Below, piece by piece: positions 12,066 to 24,043 of a DNA stretch of 64,000 nucleotides. Positions within the stretch are counted from its first letter, which is position 1. Each line of letters opens with the position of its first letter. Position numbers and translations under genes: made by a program. The notes under the pieces were generated by a model. That model saw nothing but the letters and a program-made list of their open reading frames with translations, searched no databases and was not told the DNA's origin. This DNA comes from Combretum micranthum (lineage: Eukaryota; Streptophyta; Magnoliopsida; Myrtales; Combretaceae), in the NCBI GenBank assembly GCA_024138025.1, contig JAMXBD010000065.1, positions 434,001 to 498,000 on the forward strand, written 5' to 3'.

Positions 12066-12989
12066 GATTTTTAGTTATGTTATTAGTTATGTAATTACCA
12101 ATAGGAAAGAACCTCTTTGAACTTATCGAAGAATCCCGTGGTGTTCAATCGTGACTTATCAATTGGTTTTTCATCCTCAATTGTGGCATCCTTACTTATT
12201 CTAAGGTTCTTGCTTCAAGATAAGCAATGGGTCACTGTTTCCATCAGGTTCTTAGATGGTTCTTGGATTTTGTTTCCAAATTTCAATAACGGGTTTCATC
12301 ACAGGTTGGCGTGGTTCGTATCACACATTTCAAATCTCCTAAAAATTCTCACCTTTTGGCTCAGTGGGGCAATGGAGGCGACATCCTCTTAGTCGATTGT
12401 CTAACTTTGTCTTGACCTTTATCTTTTAAATGTGCTTAAATTATAGCATGGGTTAATCTATACATTGGTTTAGTTTTGTTTTTCTTATTTTATGTTTATA
12501 TTATATCATGATTTTATGGATATATATAGATTTACATAAAAGTCCATCTAAGTTGATGGACCTAACAAACTTAATGGAGACAATGCTAGCAGCCATAAAA
12601 AGTTAGAAAATTCTATAGTCCCATTATTAATTTCAACGGGACCGGTCCCATCACCATCTAATGGCTCACACTATACCCAACTGTGATTGAATCACTAAAA
12701 TAGTTAATATGTCATTTACTATATTTATTATAACGGTTCGATTAATGGTGCGATGGTCCAATCAATAGGACCGTAGAAGCTCCTTAAAAAGTTTAATTAT
12801 ATATTAAATTAACCAATATAAAGTTTATGTGATCAATTGCATTTTTTGATAAAATTTAAGTAATGAATGCGACATTAACCCAAAAAATAATATAGAAATA
12901 ACAGTTCATGTAGAATACTTATATTTATTTTGTACACCTATAGAATAGTTATGATGAAATTTCTTTTGTTTGTTTTAATTATTGATACT
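12066..12989. other. Intergenic stretch left of the copia element
   Basis: A 91-residue ORF (12117-12392) has no family that I recognise. A sequence ending at about 12879 (GACATTAACCC) matches the end of the 8181-8468 MITE family, but its partner end is not visible. Otherwise no supported features. Confidence 0.4.
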
Positions 12990-13144
12990 TGTCTAGTTGT
13001 TTTGGCCTATATATAAGCTTTGTACTCATAGTAGATGTTATTAACTCATTTTCTTCATTTTACTCATTCATGCATATTTCTCTTTTTCTCTTTCGACATT
13101 ACTACTGAAATTCGCATGGAGATTATAGATATGAGATTCTCACA
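12990..13144 (+). repeat. 5' LTR of the copia element
   Basis: 155 bases from TGTCTAG to CTCACA. CCTATATATAAGC at about 13007 is a likely TATA box of the retroelement promoter. It matches the 3' LTR closely, with a few substitutions and small indels. Confidence 0.9.
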
Positions 13145-13157
13145 TGGTATTAGAGCA
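13145..13157 (+). promoter_or_regulatory. Primer-binding site (initiator tRNA-Met type)
   Basis: TGGTATTAGAGCA directly abuts the 5' LTR and differs by one central base (T for C) and the last base from the usual TGGTATCAGAGCC complement of plant initiator tRNA-Met. Confidence 0.8.
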
Positions 13158-13246
13158 AATAATTGAGGATCGAAGTCAATAATCTCTTTCCTATTTTTTC
13201 TTTCTTTTGTTCGATGTTTCTAAGTTCTCTTTTTCTACATGTTCTC

Positions 13247-14183
13247 ATGGCGATGAATGTGAATGTTGATGAATGGTGTAATGATCTGATTTACTTGTCG
13301 AAACAATGAAAATCCTGGACTATTGTTTACTGGAATTGAGTTTGATGGAACGAATTTCTTGAGTTAGAGTAGATCGATCAAGTTAAACGTAAATGCTAAA
13401 TCAAAAATTGGGGTTTATAGATGGTTCCAATGAAAAACCAATCAAGATAAAATGGAGTTGCAAAAATGGTCTCGTTGTGATTGTATGATACAATGTTAGA
13501 TTCTAAAGGCTATGAATAAGGATTTGAGAGAGGGTTTTAGGTATGCAAATTCTGCAAGGGAGCTTTGGAAGGATATTTTAGAGTGATATGGTCAAATGAA
13601 TGGTCCATTGCTTTATCAAATCCAAAATGATATTGCAAATGTTCGTCAAGATAGTCAATCTATTACAATATACTATGACAGATTACAGAAACTTTTGGAT
13701 GAATTATCCAACTTGACTGAAGTTCCTAAATGTACTTATGAAGCAAATACGACTTCTGTTAGTGATTTACGTGCAAAGTATGCTGAAATTGAAAGTCATA
13801 ATTGACTAATACAATTTTTGATGGCTCTCAACGAGTCTTATGAACATGTGCGTAGTCACATCTTATCACTAGAGCCTTTGCCTACAATTAGCAAAGCCTA
13901 TTACTTAGTGCATTAACTTGAGATGCAAAAACAGATTTCGAATATGATGACAGTTAATGATGATGCTTCAGCTTGTTCAGTTCAAACTCAGTCTAAAGTT
14001 TCAAACAAAAATACTGACAAAAAATTATATGCGTAAGGGAAAGCAAAGTTTTAAACCATCTTGTACACCTTGCAAACGTGTAAAACATTCTGTAGACAAT
14101 TGTTTTGAGTTGGTAGGTTACCCGCAAGGGTATAAGGGGAAAAGAGATAAAAGGAACACTAGAATGGCAGCACATATTCAGTA
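13247..14183 (+). pseudogene. copia gag remnant with zinc knuckle
   Basis: Gag packages the retroelement RNA in virus-like particles. From about 13535 the translation follows the UBN2-type gag of plant copia elements (SARELWKDIL, then YGQMNGPLLYQIQNDI in the adjoining segment) through a stretch ending near 13915. A CCHC knuckle is intact at about 14065-14106 (C-x2-C-x4-H-x4-C, followed by FELVGYP, a hallmark of these gags). In-frame stops occur near 13586, 13802 and 13915, and the knuckle lies after a change in frame. The stretch 13247-13530 carries the N-terminal part in broken frames. Confidence 0.8.
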
Positions 14184-14277
14184 GGAATCTCCCTTAGATT
14201 TTCCCTCTCATGACAAACGTACTATTTTTTATATAGATGACAATTTGATGTCTCGTATTTGTCAAGAAGTTGCCTAA

Positions 14278-14676
14278 ATGATTAAGCCAACAATGACAAT
14301 GAAGGAAGTGGAAGGCAACAATATCATGTCATTCGCAGGTCAGATTTCTTATTCTAATTCTTTCATTGGATCTTCTTTTGCACATACTAATGTTCTGCAT
14401 GAGTGGATTGTTGACACCGGAGCCACCGATCATTTAACACCTTTCCACCAGATTTTAACCCACATATACACTTTACCACATCCTCTTACCATTAAAATAC
14501 CTTATGGTTCCTTTAAACAAGTTCATAAAGCTAGTATGATTCAGTTGAGTAAGCACATTGTCTTAAATAATGTTCTTCTTGTACTAGATTTTCATCATAA
14601 TTTTCTTTTCGCTCATGCTTTACTTCTTAATAACAAGCTTCAAGTTACTTTCACACTTAATGCATGTTATTTTTAG
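14278..14676 (+). pseudogene. copia aspartic protease remnant
   Basis: This domain would cleave the polyprotein. The active-site motif is intact: WIVDTGATDHLT, with the DTG codons at 14413-14421. The 132-codon open segment covers the protease core and stops at 14674-14676, where a functional polyprotein would read on into the pre-integrase region. Confidence 0.8.
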
Positions 14677-14821
14677 GACCCGAACACTAAAGTTACAGTA
14701 TGCATTGCTGATGCAAAGAGTGGGCTTTACATCTTACATACTCCTTGCAATTATACTGTTCCTTGTATTGAACATTCAGTTGTACAAACTTATAGTCATA
14801 AATCTGTTTGTCTAGATAGGT

Positions 14822-15500
14822 TGATGTCTTTACCCAAGGCCATGTCTCTTCATGACTTCTAGCTTTGTCCAAAATGAAAAATATGGAGCTTTGTAATCTT
14901 GTTGATGTTGAATTCTTTTGTGATACTTGTAATATGGCAAAAACTCATCATTTGCCATTTTCATTGAGTCATTCTATTTCTACTCACAATTTTGAACTAC
15001 TACGTGTGGATTTGTGGGGACCTTATGTGGTTTCATCTATATCATTTGCTAGATATTTTCTTACTTTGGTTGATGATAGAAGTCGGTGAACTTAGACACA
15101 TCTTTTACAACAAAAATCACAAGCAGTTCAAGTTTTGAGGAATTTTTTCTCCTATGTGAAGACACATTTAATGTTGTTTCAAAATTTGTTAAGATTGATA
15201 GTGGGAGTGAATTCTTATCACATGATTTTCAAAGTCTATTTCAAGAGCTTGGGATTATACATCAGAGGACAACAAATTATACACCACAGCAAGATGGAGT
15301 AGTAGAGCGGAAACATAAACATTTAATTGACATAGCAAGAGCTCTAAAGCTTTATTCTAATTTACTAAAAGAGTTTTGGAGAGATTGTGTGTTAGCTGCT
15401 ACTACTCTAATCAATATGATGCACATTGTGAAACTTAATTGGAAGACTCCTTTTAAAATGCTACCTGGTGCACCACCTGCACGTGATGATTTACACATAA
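14822..15500 (+). pseudogene. copia integrase remnant (zinc-binding and catalytic core)
   Basis: Integrase inserts the cDNA into the genome. The GAG-pre-integrase zinc region ends in CDTCNMAKTHHLPF (about 14919). The catalytic core follows, with Asp in RVDLWGP (about 15005), Asp in KIDSGSEF (about 15194) and Glu in VVERKHKH (about 15302), so the D,D-35-E residues are all still encoded. A stop at 15087-15089 after DDRSR and a frame change split the domain. An open frame runs on to 16051 through the variable linker to RT. Confidence 0.85.
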
Positions 15501-16059
15501 TTGGGTGTTTGTGTGATGTTCTTAAGTTAGATGGATCTCATGATAAGATGGCAGCGAAAGGAAGGAGTTGTGTTTTCATAAGATACCCCACTAATCATAA
15601 AGGATATAAGCTTTATGATCTTGATAGTACAAAGACTTTTGTGAGTAAAGATGTCTGTTTTATAGAAAATGTTTTTCCTTTCAAGTCTAGTGTGTTTAAT
15701 TCTAATTTTGAAACTTGTGTTTTGTTTCCTTCCGTTACTATTACTGATTTGGATGGTTTTGGTTCTTCTACATCTTCGAGTCCTATTTCTCATGTTCGTC
15801 CTAGTCACATATTCATATACCTATCTTCGATGCACATGCCTCCATTCCACACACATGTCAATACACTAGAGTTAAAAAGCCTCCTTCATGGTTATCTAAT
15901 TTCGTCCATCATGCCAGCTCTAATGCACCAGCAGTTACTTCATATTCTTCTGTTTCCTCTCAATATCCCCTTTTATACACACACACATTATCCCATTATC
16001 CTACTACTTATGTTGCATCCTTGGCTAAAGTGTTGTCAATTCAAGAACTAAAACATTAT

Positions 16060-16760
16060 CATGAAGCATAACGATCCAAATTGGATAGAAACAATGGATA
16101 AGGAATTATTGGCTTTAGAAACTAATAAAACAAAGGAGATAGTGCCTTTACCTAAAGATAAAAGACAATTAAATCAAAGTGGGTTTATAAAATAAAATAT
16201 AAACGTGATGATTCCATTGAAAGATATAAAACACATTTAGTAGCTAAGGGACATAATCAAGTGGAGGGTGTTGGTTATACTCATACATTTTCTCCTGTTG
16301 CCAAATTAACAACCATTCATTTGTGGCTCTTTCAACTATCAAACATTGTCATGTTCATCAATTAGATGTAAACAATGCTTTTTGCATGGTTATATAGGTG
16401 AGGAGATTTATATGAAACCTCCTGATGGTTATGATGGTATTCCTTTAGGTTATGTGTCAAAATTGATTTGTTCTTTATATGGGTTAAAACAGGCATCTTG
16501 ACAATGGAATAGAGAGTTCACACATTTTATTTCTAGTTCAGGTTTTGAACAATTAAAGAATGATTATTCTTTGTTTACTAGACTGATTAGGGACGAATTT
16601 ATTGTTGTTTTGGTCTATGTTGATGATGTACTAGTTGTTGGGGATTCTTTGGATGTTATTGCTTCTGTTAAATAATTCATTCATGATGCATACACGATTA
16701 AAGATTTAGGTGATGTCAGATTCTTTTTGGGTATAGAAATTTGTCGAACCTAGCTAACTT
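16060..16760 (+). pseudogene. copia reverse transcriptase remnant
   Basis: Segments typical of copia RT appear in order over two or more frames: KPPDGYDGIPLGYV, LYGLKQAS followed by a TGA where Arg (CGA) is usual, and VLVYVDDVLVVGDS with the YVDD catalytic box at 16616-16627. Stops near 16499 and 16672 and at least two frame changes inactivate it. Confidence 0.85.
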
Positions 16761-17535
16761 CATGCTTAATCAAAGAAAATTTTTTCTTGATATTTTGCAA
16801 GACTGTCATCTTACAGGTGCAAAACTAGTGTGCATTCCTTTCTTACGAGGATTGTGGTTGAATAATACAGATGGGACCTTACTTTTGGATCCTTCTACTT
16901 ATCATCGACTGGTTGGGAGGCTTCTCTATCTCACCATTACAAGACCTGACATTTCTTTTGTGACTCAACAATTAAGTCAATTTGTTTTTAGCCCACATAC
17001 CTCTCATTATCAAGCTTTAATCCATCTTTTACGCTACTTAAAAGGATCCTTTGATAGGGGTTTATTTTATTCGTCCAGCTCTTCCTCAACTTTAACAGGT
17101 TATGTTGATGTGGACTGGGTAGCTTATATGGTTGATCGGAAATCCATTACTAGATCTTGTATGTTCATTAGGTCTTCTTTGGTCTCGTGGAAATCAAAGA
17201 GGTAAGCTACTATTTCTACCTCATCCATAAAAGCAAAATACAAAAGCATGGCATGGGGGACTAAAGAATTGATTTGGCTCTCACATTTGTTATTTAATCT
17301 CCAAATTCCATTTACTTTGCCTGTTATGCTTTTTTTGAATAGCATCTCTGCTAAAATGATAGCTAAGGATCCATTTTTGCATGGACGAACAAAACATATT
17401 AATGTTGACACTCATTTTACACGTGATTAGATTGTCACGGGTTTCTTATGGCTTCAATATGTCTCCACTTGGTTACAGCTTGTTGATTTATTTACCAAAG
17501 CTCTTGGTCATACCCAGCTTCAGTTTCTGTTGCCG
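16741..17535 (+). pseudogene. copia RNase H remnant
   Basis: The 16741-17205 frame carries the RT-RNase H connection (RLVGRLLYLTITRPDISF) and the first RNase H Asp region (GYVDVDWV), then DRKSITRSCMF. A following segment reads through AKYKSMAWGTKELIWL and KHINVDTHFTRD. The C-terminal DLFTKALGHTQLQ is cut off directly by the 3' LTR at 17536, so the last codons and the polypurine tract of a normal element are missing. Confidence 0.85.
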
Positions 17536-17682
17536 TGTCTAGTTGTTTTGGCTTGTATATAAGCTTTGTACTCATAATAGATATTATTAATTCATTTGAC
17601 TCATTCATACATATTTCTCTTTTTCGTTATTGATATTTACTAATGAAATTCATATAGAGATTATAGATCTTAGATTCTCACA
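17536..17682 (+). repeat. 3' LTR of the copia element
   Basis: 147 bases, TGTCTAG to CTCACA, matching 12990-13144. It has a small deletion around the TTCTTCATTTT segment and a few substitutions. Confidence 0.9.
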
Positions 17683-18528
17683 GTCCCAATCAACTATTAA
17701 ATCGAACGAAACTATTTTTTAAAGGTTAAAAAAAACAAACAAACAAGTTGTCTAATTAATTCTCACTAATAAAATAAAACTAAACTGCAATATTAGGTTT
17801 AATTCAACTTAGATGAGCAAATTGAACCATTCTAAGCTAAACCACACAGCACTACCCTTATTATACACATATAATTAATATCTATTTCCATGGCATTAAA
17901 GAACAATATAAGGATGCAATACATCAATGAATACTTCTTAGGGTATTCCTTTTAGGGTTTCCTTGAAATTGTTTTCGAGTAATGTTCGTTTAGATGCAAA
18001 ATATTATACTTTATTAAACATACACATTTTATTTATACTATTGGTGGGCCAATAGATGTTCATAGGCCTTTTCTGCTTTTCGAGGTCAAAAGCAACCGAG
18101 CCTGGATTTATTTAAAGCTGGCCTATTAAGTATTAACTCTGAAATCGCTTCGTAAATGCACCTATATCATATAACCCGACTCTTATATCATCATATTATT
18201 AACGTGCGTCTTCTAGAAAATGTGTCGCGGTGCTAATATAGGTAACTTCTACTTGTTCTTCAATATTTGGGGAGACATTTATGTCTGCAATCACATTAAT
18301 GGAGGTGCTAGAAGTTGGAACGAAATAATTATGTTGTATCTATCCATCCGCAGTTGAAAGATATGACTGAAGATATTAACAATCTGCCGATGCGTATCTA
18401 ACCACACCATAGGATAGGCCAGATAACCTATGGTTGAGAAATGATTATTAATAAATTTGATATGTTAATATTAATACAATTTTATTATATATATATATAT
18501 ATATATTATGGATGCTATTTATTTAAAA
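17683..18528. other. Intergenic stretch
   Basis: No gene or RNA supported. An (AT)n run lies at about 18485-18507. Confidence 0.45.
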
Positions 18529-18881
18529 AAAGGAGAGGTTGTAAAATTTGATACTCAAACTTTATATAAAAATTCAATTTAGTACTTAAACTTTAAAGTG
18601 ATCAATTTAATACACAATTAAAGTTTTTATGTCATTTTTTCTACCTCACTAACACCATTTGCTCACTTTTTAATATGGATTAACTAGTCTATAAGTGTCA
18701 AATGATGCTAGAAATATTAGTAAAAATTTAATGATATGTTACATTTTTCTTTATTTGCAAATACAACCAAATTTTATTAAGCAAGTAGTATAAATAGCTA
18801 TAAAAAAGTTTGATTGTGGATTAAATTGATCATTTAAAAATTTAGATAGTCAATTGAATTTTTGTATCAAGTTTCCTTTTA
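18529..18881. mobile_element. Foldback MITE of the 'GATACTCAAACTTT' family
   Basis: The left arm has TTTGATACTCAAACTTTATA, then AATTCAATTTAGTACTT and AGTGATCAATTTAAT. The right arm repeats these words in reverse complement (ending ATCAAGTTTCCTTTT), giving arms of about 80 bases around a non-coding centre. Relatives are at 62433-62801, at 23966-24043 plus 46214-46444 (one unit split by a retrotransposon), and as the ends of 55879-58253. No clear duplication was seen. Confidence 0.6.
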
Positions 18882-20869
18882 GAGTTACATTAAAATCTTA
18901 ATCTAATAAAAATCGTTGAAGACTTGAATGTTTAACGAGGTTGATGGGTTTGTAAACATGTTTATGTATAATCATTGAATCCAAACATGAACCTATTCCA
19001 ATAAGGCTGCTTTGTTTATTGATTACATAAAAATTTCTCAATACATACCAATTCATAACCATATTGTATCTCATTTGGATTGATAGCTGTGTGCTAAATA
19101 TGAATATTTTAGGTGGTTGTAATGGAATTATCTTTACAATCCTAGTGGTAGAAGAAAGATTGTTACCTTGTAGGAACCCCTACCAAAAGCCGCAAGGGAA
19201 AGGGACACCTAATATTGAGCCCTACAGTACAATTTTCTCTTTAGTTCCTTTTTGGCCAGAGCCCTACAATACAATTCAAAGCAACGGTTTGTCTTGTTTG
19301 GTTTTCTATAGGAAATTCAACAAAACAAAGCATACTTTTTCTTTTTCTCTTTTCATCTTTCTGATTCTTCGACACTTACTCTCTGTCTCTCTCTCACGTT
19401 ACTTGCCTTGAGAGTTCATAGGTTACCCCCCCCCCCACCCTTAATGAGATGATATCTAATGACTTTCCCTTTTTTTATATTTTATTTTATTTTATTAATT
19501 ACTTTTTTTAATCACTCTCTTTTCCCCTTTCTTTGTTTTTTTTTTTTCCCTCTCGTTCTTTGAACCATCCCTTGTCACTAGTCACTGTCGAGTCTCAATG
19601 CATCAGCCGCGTAAAGGACTACCCATTGTCTCCTATTTACTGAATCCTTACATTAATATTCACTGGAGGTCCATGCAGCTCGTGTTTAAAGCATAAAACT
19701 TTTACTATTAAATGGAACAAAATTATTCCATCATTAATTTTAATAAAATCTGTCTCGTCATTATTAAACTAAAATGTTAAAAGTCATAAAATTTCATAAC
19801 AAAAGAAATAATAATAGCCTGTTTTTCATTTTAATATTTACAAATAAATGAAGGGAAAAAAAAACATATTTTATCCTCATTGTCTACTTTTTCTTTAATT
19901 TGGCTTTTTTTTTTTAATTTCCTCCAGTTGATCTATCCACATTTTTCTGCTTTTACCACTTTATTTTTATAAGGTTCTTTGTATGAGTTTTAACTTTTTT
20001 TTTAATATTTTTATAGTACTTTTATTTTTATACAATAATAAAATATTATGCAAGAATTCACTTTTTGATGTCATGAAAGGATCCTTTCACATCGGTAAGC
20101 TAACTGTGTCAAAAATTTCGCCAATTTCGGGTTTGCTCTACCAATCTTAACATATGTAAGCTTCTAAGTTAGCCTTGGGATAGCATCGGCCTTCACTTCT
20201 AATTAGTCTTAGGATAATCTAGGTAAGCACAATTTTTTGAAGCACTTTACTTTTTCATATTTACTTCTTTTGGATTTTTATTTTTTATTGTATTATATAA
20301 TTAAACATATTTAATATGCATCCATCAAATATAATCGTCCAGGCGATATCGTATTTCTCTTGATAGGATTCGTCTCAGTCATGTCAAGAATGGATAAAAA
20401 TTTACAAGAATATAATTAGAGTTCAACTTTTATTAAGGAAATAAAGAAAATGGAAAAAGATTGAGCCTCCATAATAGAAAAATAGGTAAAATATTCAAGT
20501 TTAAACATGTACTATATATACATATATACATAAGAACACTCAATAATGAAATCTTGTTTATTCAAGTGACCTTAGTTAGAACTTAGGAAGAATCAAAAGA
20601 ATTTCCACTTATTATTAATTCGATTATATATATATATATATATTTTTATTTGCCTTTTCCCAAAATATTATTCACAATTGTATCAATCATATTCATTAAA
20701 TGAGTAGAACTAACTTGTCCTGATTGTGCACTTCCATTATTATTCTCATCTAACCATATATATTATTATAAACGATCAAAAAACTATCAAAGCTAGAACC
20801 CATATTTATAATTTACTTCATATAGCAGCAGGTGCCGGGCAGAAATACAGAACCTCATTAATTATATAT
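18882..20869. other. Intergenic stretch downstream of the cyclin gene
   Basis: Includes a C-run at about 19427-19437, pyrimidine-rich tracts at 19330-19560, and an (AT)n run at 20624-20642. A 115-codon ORF (19064-19411) is unrecognised. The last few hundred bases before 20870 should hold the cyclin 3' UTR on the minus strand; no single polyadenylation signal could be chosen among many AATAAA-like words. Confidence 0.45.
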
Positions 20870-23534
20870 TTATTCAAACTGAGAAATTTGAACTGTGTGA
20901 CTAATACAATATCCATTGATTTTCCTTTTCTTAAGAACTCTCTCTGATCTGACGGTGGCTATTATCGTGCTGCTCTTCTCACTGTCGGAACTGGACATGT
21001 TATGGTCGAGCACATTTTTGGGCGTGCATGAGCTCAACTCCGTTTCCAATCCCACTTTCGATTCCTCTAACATGGCTTCATAGCACCTTGATAAGTTATC
21101 CTGCCGGAACATATTACGAAAATTAAGACTGGAATTAAGGATAAGTTGCTGAATGTTTGTTTGCCATTTACATGTTACTTTTGTTGCAAATCGATTCTTT
21201 TAATACCCATACAATTTTAAAAGTTTTTACAGCGGCTTGGGGAACTTGTGCAGTAAATATAATCTTCTAGTTAATAATTTAATTATTAACATAAATATAA
21301 TATTTACTATGATATAATTTAATAATAAAGGGTAAATTATTTAGCATGTTTTGATCTTTTTAAAGATGTAAATTTAAACGGTTAAACACCGTACGAAATC
21401 GCTTCATTGAAAAGCATAACAAAACAACAAAATTTTCCTTTTTTTTTTTATTTCTTTACATATTTATGCTATTCATGAAATAAGGAAAAAATTATACATT
21501 TTTATAAAAAAATTATAAAAATTCTATTTAAATTAAAATTTTCTAAAAAAATAAGCAAGTTAAACTCATTTTTATAAAAGACAAATTTAATTCATCTACA
21601 ATGAAATCATCCCTTGAATGGACAAGTTCATGCACTATATTATCTATTTAGGATATAGGTACAAAATAAGTACAACGTACTCATCTTTAGATATAAGTTT
21701 AATATAATCTAAATTCATTTTTCCAAAAAAAAAAATAAATCGACTATTACAATGGAAAAAAAGGAAATCAAACTTGATAGATAGACTATAAGGCCATTAG
21801 ATTTCAAAAGTACCAAGTTAACTTTGCTTATTTTGTAAATAATTTTTATTCGGCAGCATTTTCATAATTTTTATATAAATATATATATATTTTCCCTTTA
21901 CCACCTACTTCATCTTTTTTTTTATTTTTTTTTTAATGAACATAGCGTCCAATTTACTTTTCCAACAAAATAAAGTGAACTTGTACTTTGTTAAAAAAGG
22001 CAGTATATATAACTATATCATTGATTAAGATGTAACCAGTCCATGAATAAAGTACCTTATTTACATATGAACACTCGGAAATTTCTTTCTCGAAGCTTGA
22101 AAATCGCACGGCAAAAAGCTCACGAGAGGCCATTAGAATAGCAGATGCCGCAATAACCGATGGCTTGAACTCCAAAAACTTCACATCTACAAAATTCCCA
22201 TAATCTTACTTTCCAGTTGTCAAAGAAAAACCCAAAATCAATTTTATAATAAATGTCCAATCCAAAACTATTATATCACATGCACAAATGCTCTCAAACG
22301 GAAATTCCCAGTTTAAAAAGAGTTTTAATCGAATATCGCGATGACCAATCGCGATTCCAGTTTGGTCATTCTTTTTTATCAAATAAACTGTCGCCTCGTA
22401 TCTGTCAAACCGGAATCCTACATATAGTAAAATTTGATTAATCAAACACTATATTTTGAACCTTATGGTTGTGACATCAATTAAACAAAAGTACTGACAA
22501 AGGGAAAGTTATTTGAAAAATATGTTTAGCTTTTATTAATGTTTTTGTTAGAAGATTCTTACCATCTTGTGCTTTGAAGATGATCTCTTTAGCTGATGTT
22601 TTGAGGGCTTGAACTAATGCTGGGTCTTCGAGTTTAAGCAGAGAAATGAAGAAACCAAGGAAAGTGAAAGGCGTAATTGATCGCATTCTCCATTTAAGAG
22701 CTCCCAATATTAAAAGTTCCATTCTTTGTACTGTGTATGAATCATATATAACGCCACCACTTTCGTCACTCTGCCAATTTAAACATATCCAAATAATCAG
22801 ACATTCGAAATCAGTATCAAAACGATAAACGATTAAATTAACAAGTGACGACAGGATCACTATTGTTGTTTTCTTCTAATTTGTACCTGAAAATCTGAGA
22901 GAGAGAACTCTGTTTCTTGCATTTTAGCCGCTAAAGCCACACAAGAAATTGCAACGAGCCTCAGGACCCAGGACTTTGGTTTTGTGCTCTGAAAAAAAAA
23001 TCAAAATTAGAAAGATTTTGATCAATAATTTTATCAAACTACAAACATTTCTATAAATATGCATTCGTTGTTTGATGAAATGTATAATCTGTCAAAAGTT
23101 CGACGTGTTTTTGGACATCCGTTGATGGGATCTTAAAGTTATTTACTTACCGGCAAGGCTTGACTCGACAAGAACCGATCAAGGTAGTTCACAGCTAGGT
23201 ACGATAAAATGGGATCAGATTTACTACACAACTGCATAAGATACCAAAAACACAAAATTAGACAAAGAAACCAACCCATAATAGGCACAAACCTCCGACA
23301 CTAAGTTATGAACAGAAAAAGGATTTGGGAATATGCCTGTGAAATCAGAGAGATGGTTTGTTGTCGAATGATGTGCATATCAAAGCCATGGACATGGACA
23401 AGGGCCATGGCGTATTTATGTGATGGCATGTGGTCCGCTTCAACGAGGAAAAGAGAAGCTACATCCGTATTGTTATGGAGGTTTTCAATTTCGTGAGTGA
23501 GATTTGTGAAAGGGTTCTCGAGGTTGAATTCCAT
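20870..23534 (-). CDS. CYCD6: D-type cyclin, CYCD6-like (six exons, 316 aa)
   Basis: D-type cyclins bind and activate CDKA-type kinases in the nucleus at the G1/S transition; Arabidopsis CYCD6;1 acts in formative root divisions. Exons on the minus strand are 23534-23337, 23231-23151, 22988-22887, 22770-22563, 22186-22056 and 21100-20870 (951 bases including TAA). All junctions are AG acceptors with GT donors except intron 1, whose donor is GC (CAG|GCATAT). Motifs in order: MEFNLENPF start, HMPS (about residues 35-38), cyclin-box helices with YLAVNYLDRFLSS (about 77-89), ALAAKMQE (about 113-120), ALKWRMRSITPF (about 150-161), and FLEFKPSVIAAS in the C-terminal cyclin fold. The Lys/Arg-rich tail has a possible nuclear signal (LKKRK). 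The usual N-terminal LxCxE retinoblastoma-binding motif is absent, as in CYCD6 proteins. Nothing in the frame is broken. The assignment to CYCD6 rather than CYCD5 or CYCD7 is from remembered family features. Confidence 0.9.
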
Positions 23535-23965
23535 TGATGAGAATATAAGATGGAAATTTTATTGTTTGTTCACTTCAGTATAAAAAGGCAAGGCATTGGC
23601 GTATGCGGAAAAGTAAAATAGGACTGGACGTGATGGAGGGGCGAAGGAGGGTATTTAAGGCAAAATATAGAGAGAGAGAGAGAGAAAAGTGAAGTGAAGT
23701 GAAGAGCTGGAGACTCGAGGGTGAAGTGAGTGAACTACAGCTGCCGTGTTGTTCGTGCCTTGTTTGGCATTGACAAGTGATGTCTTATGGGGAAGGGAAA
23801 ATTAGGCGGGGAAGGTAGTGATATGGTGAGAAAAGGGCCACCCCTATTTATGCTGGAAGGTCATCAGCAAAAGATGTTCCACTGTTCCTACATACCTTAG
23901 ATTTATATGTTTATTTTTCTTTTATTCCTTATTCTTTTTCTTTTTCTTCTTTGTTTTTCCTCTCC
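23535..23965 (-). promoter_or_regulatory. Proximal upstream region of the cyclin gene
   Basis: The 5' UTR and promoter must lie here. Reading the minus strand, a (CT)n tract (plus strand GA run at 23673-23692) precedes a TATA-like CTATATTTTG at about 23662-23671, roughly 130 bases from the ATG. A GTGAA triplet repeat is at about 23694-23708. The region is only about 0.5 kb long before transposon sequence starts. Confidence 0.4.
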
Positions 23966-24043
23966 TACTATTTATTATACCTAGACTTTGCACAAAACTC
24001 CATTTAGTAACTGAACATTAGAGTGATCAATATAATATCCAAC
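23966..24043. mobile_element. Left half of a foldback MITE split by the 22-kb retrotransposon
   Basis: ATACCTAGACTTTGCACAAA, TCCATTTAGTAACTGAAC and AGTGATCAATATAATATCCAA follow the left arm of the 18529-18881 and 62433-62801 elements. The unit breaks off at the retrotransposon target duplication and resumes at 46214. Confidence 0.65.

Larger units (their letters stand above)
12990..17682 (+). mobile_element. Decayed Ty1/copia LTR retrotransposon
   Basis: Two short LTRs (12990-13144 and 17536-17682) both start TGTCTAGTTGTTTTGGC and end in CA. Between them lie, in copia order, gag with a zinc knuckle, aspartic protease, integrase, reverse transcriptase and RNase H remnants on the plus strand. 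A primer-binding site follows the 5' LTR. The integrase-before-RT order defines Ty1/copia. The reading frame is broken by many stops and shifts, so the element cannot move itself. No 5-base target duplication is found (ATACT on the left, GTCCC on the right), and the polypurine tract is missing. Confidence 0.92.

Noticed and set aside
15527..15808. Minus-strand ORF opposite the copia integrase-RT linker
   Set aside because: The plus strand carries the recognisable polyprotein; the reverse frame has no family resemblance.
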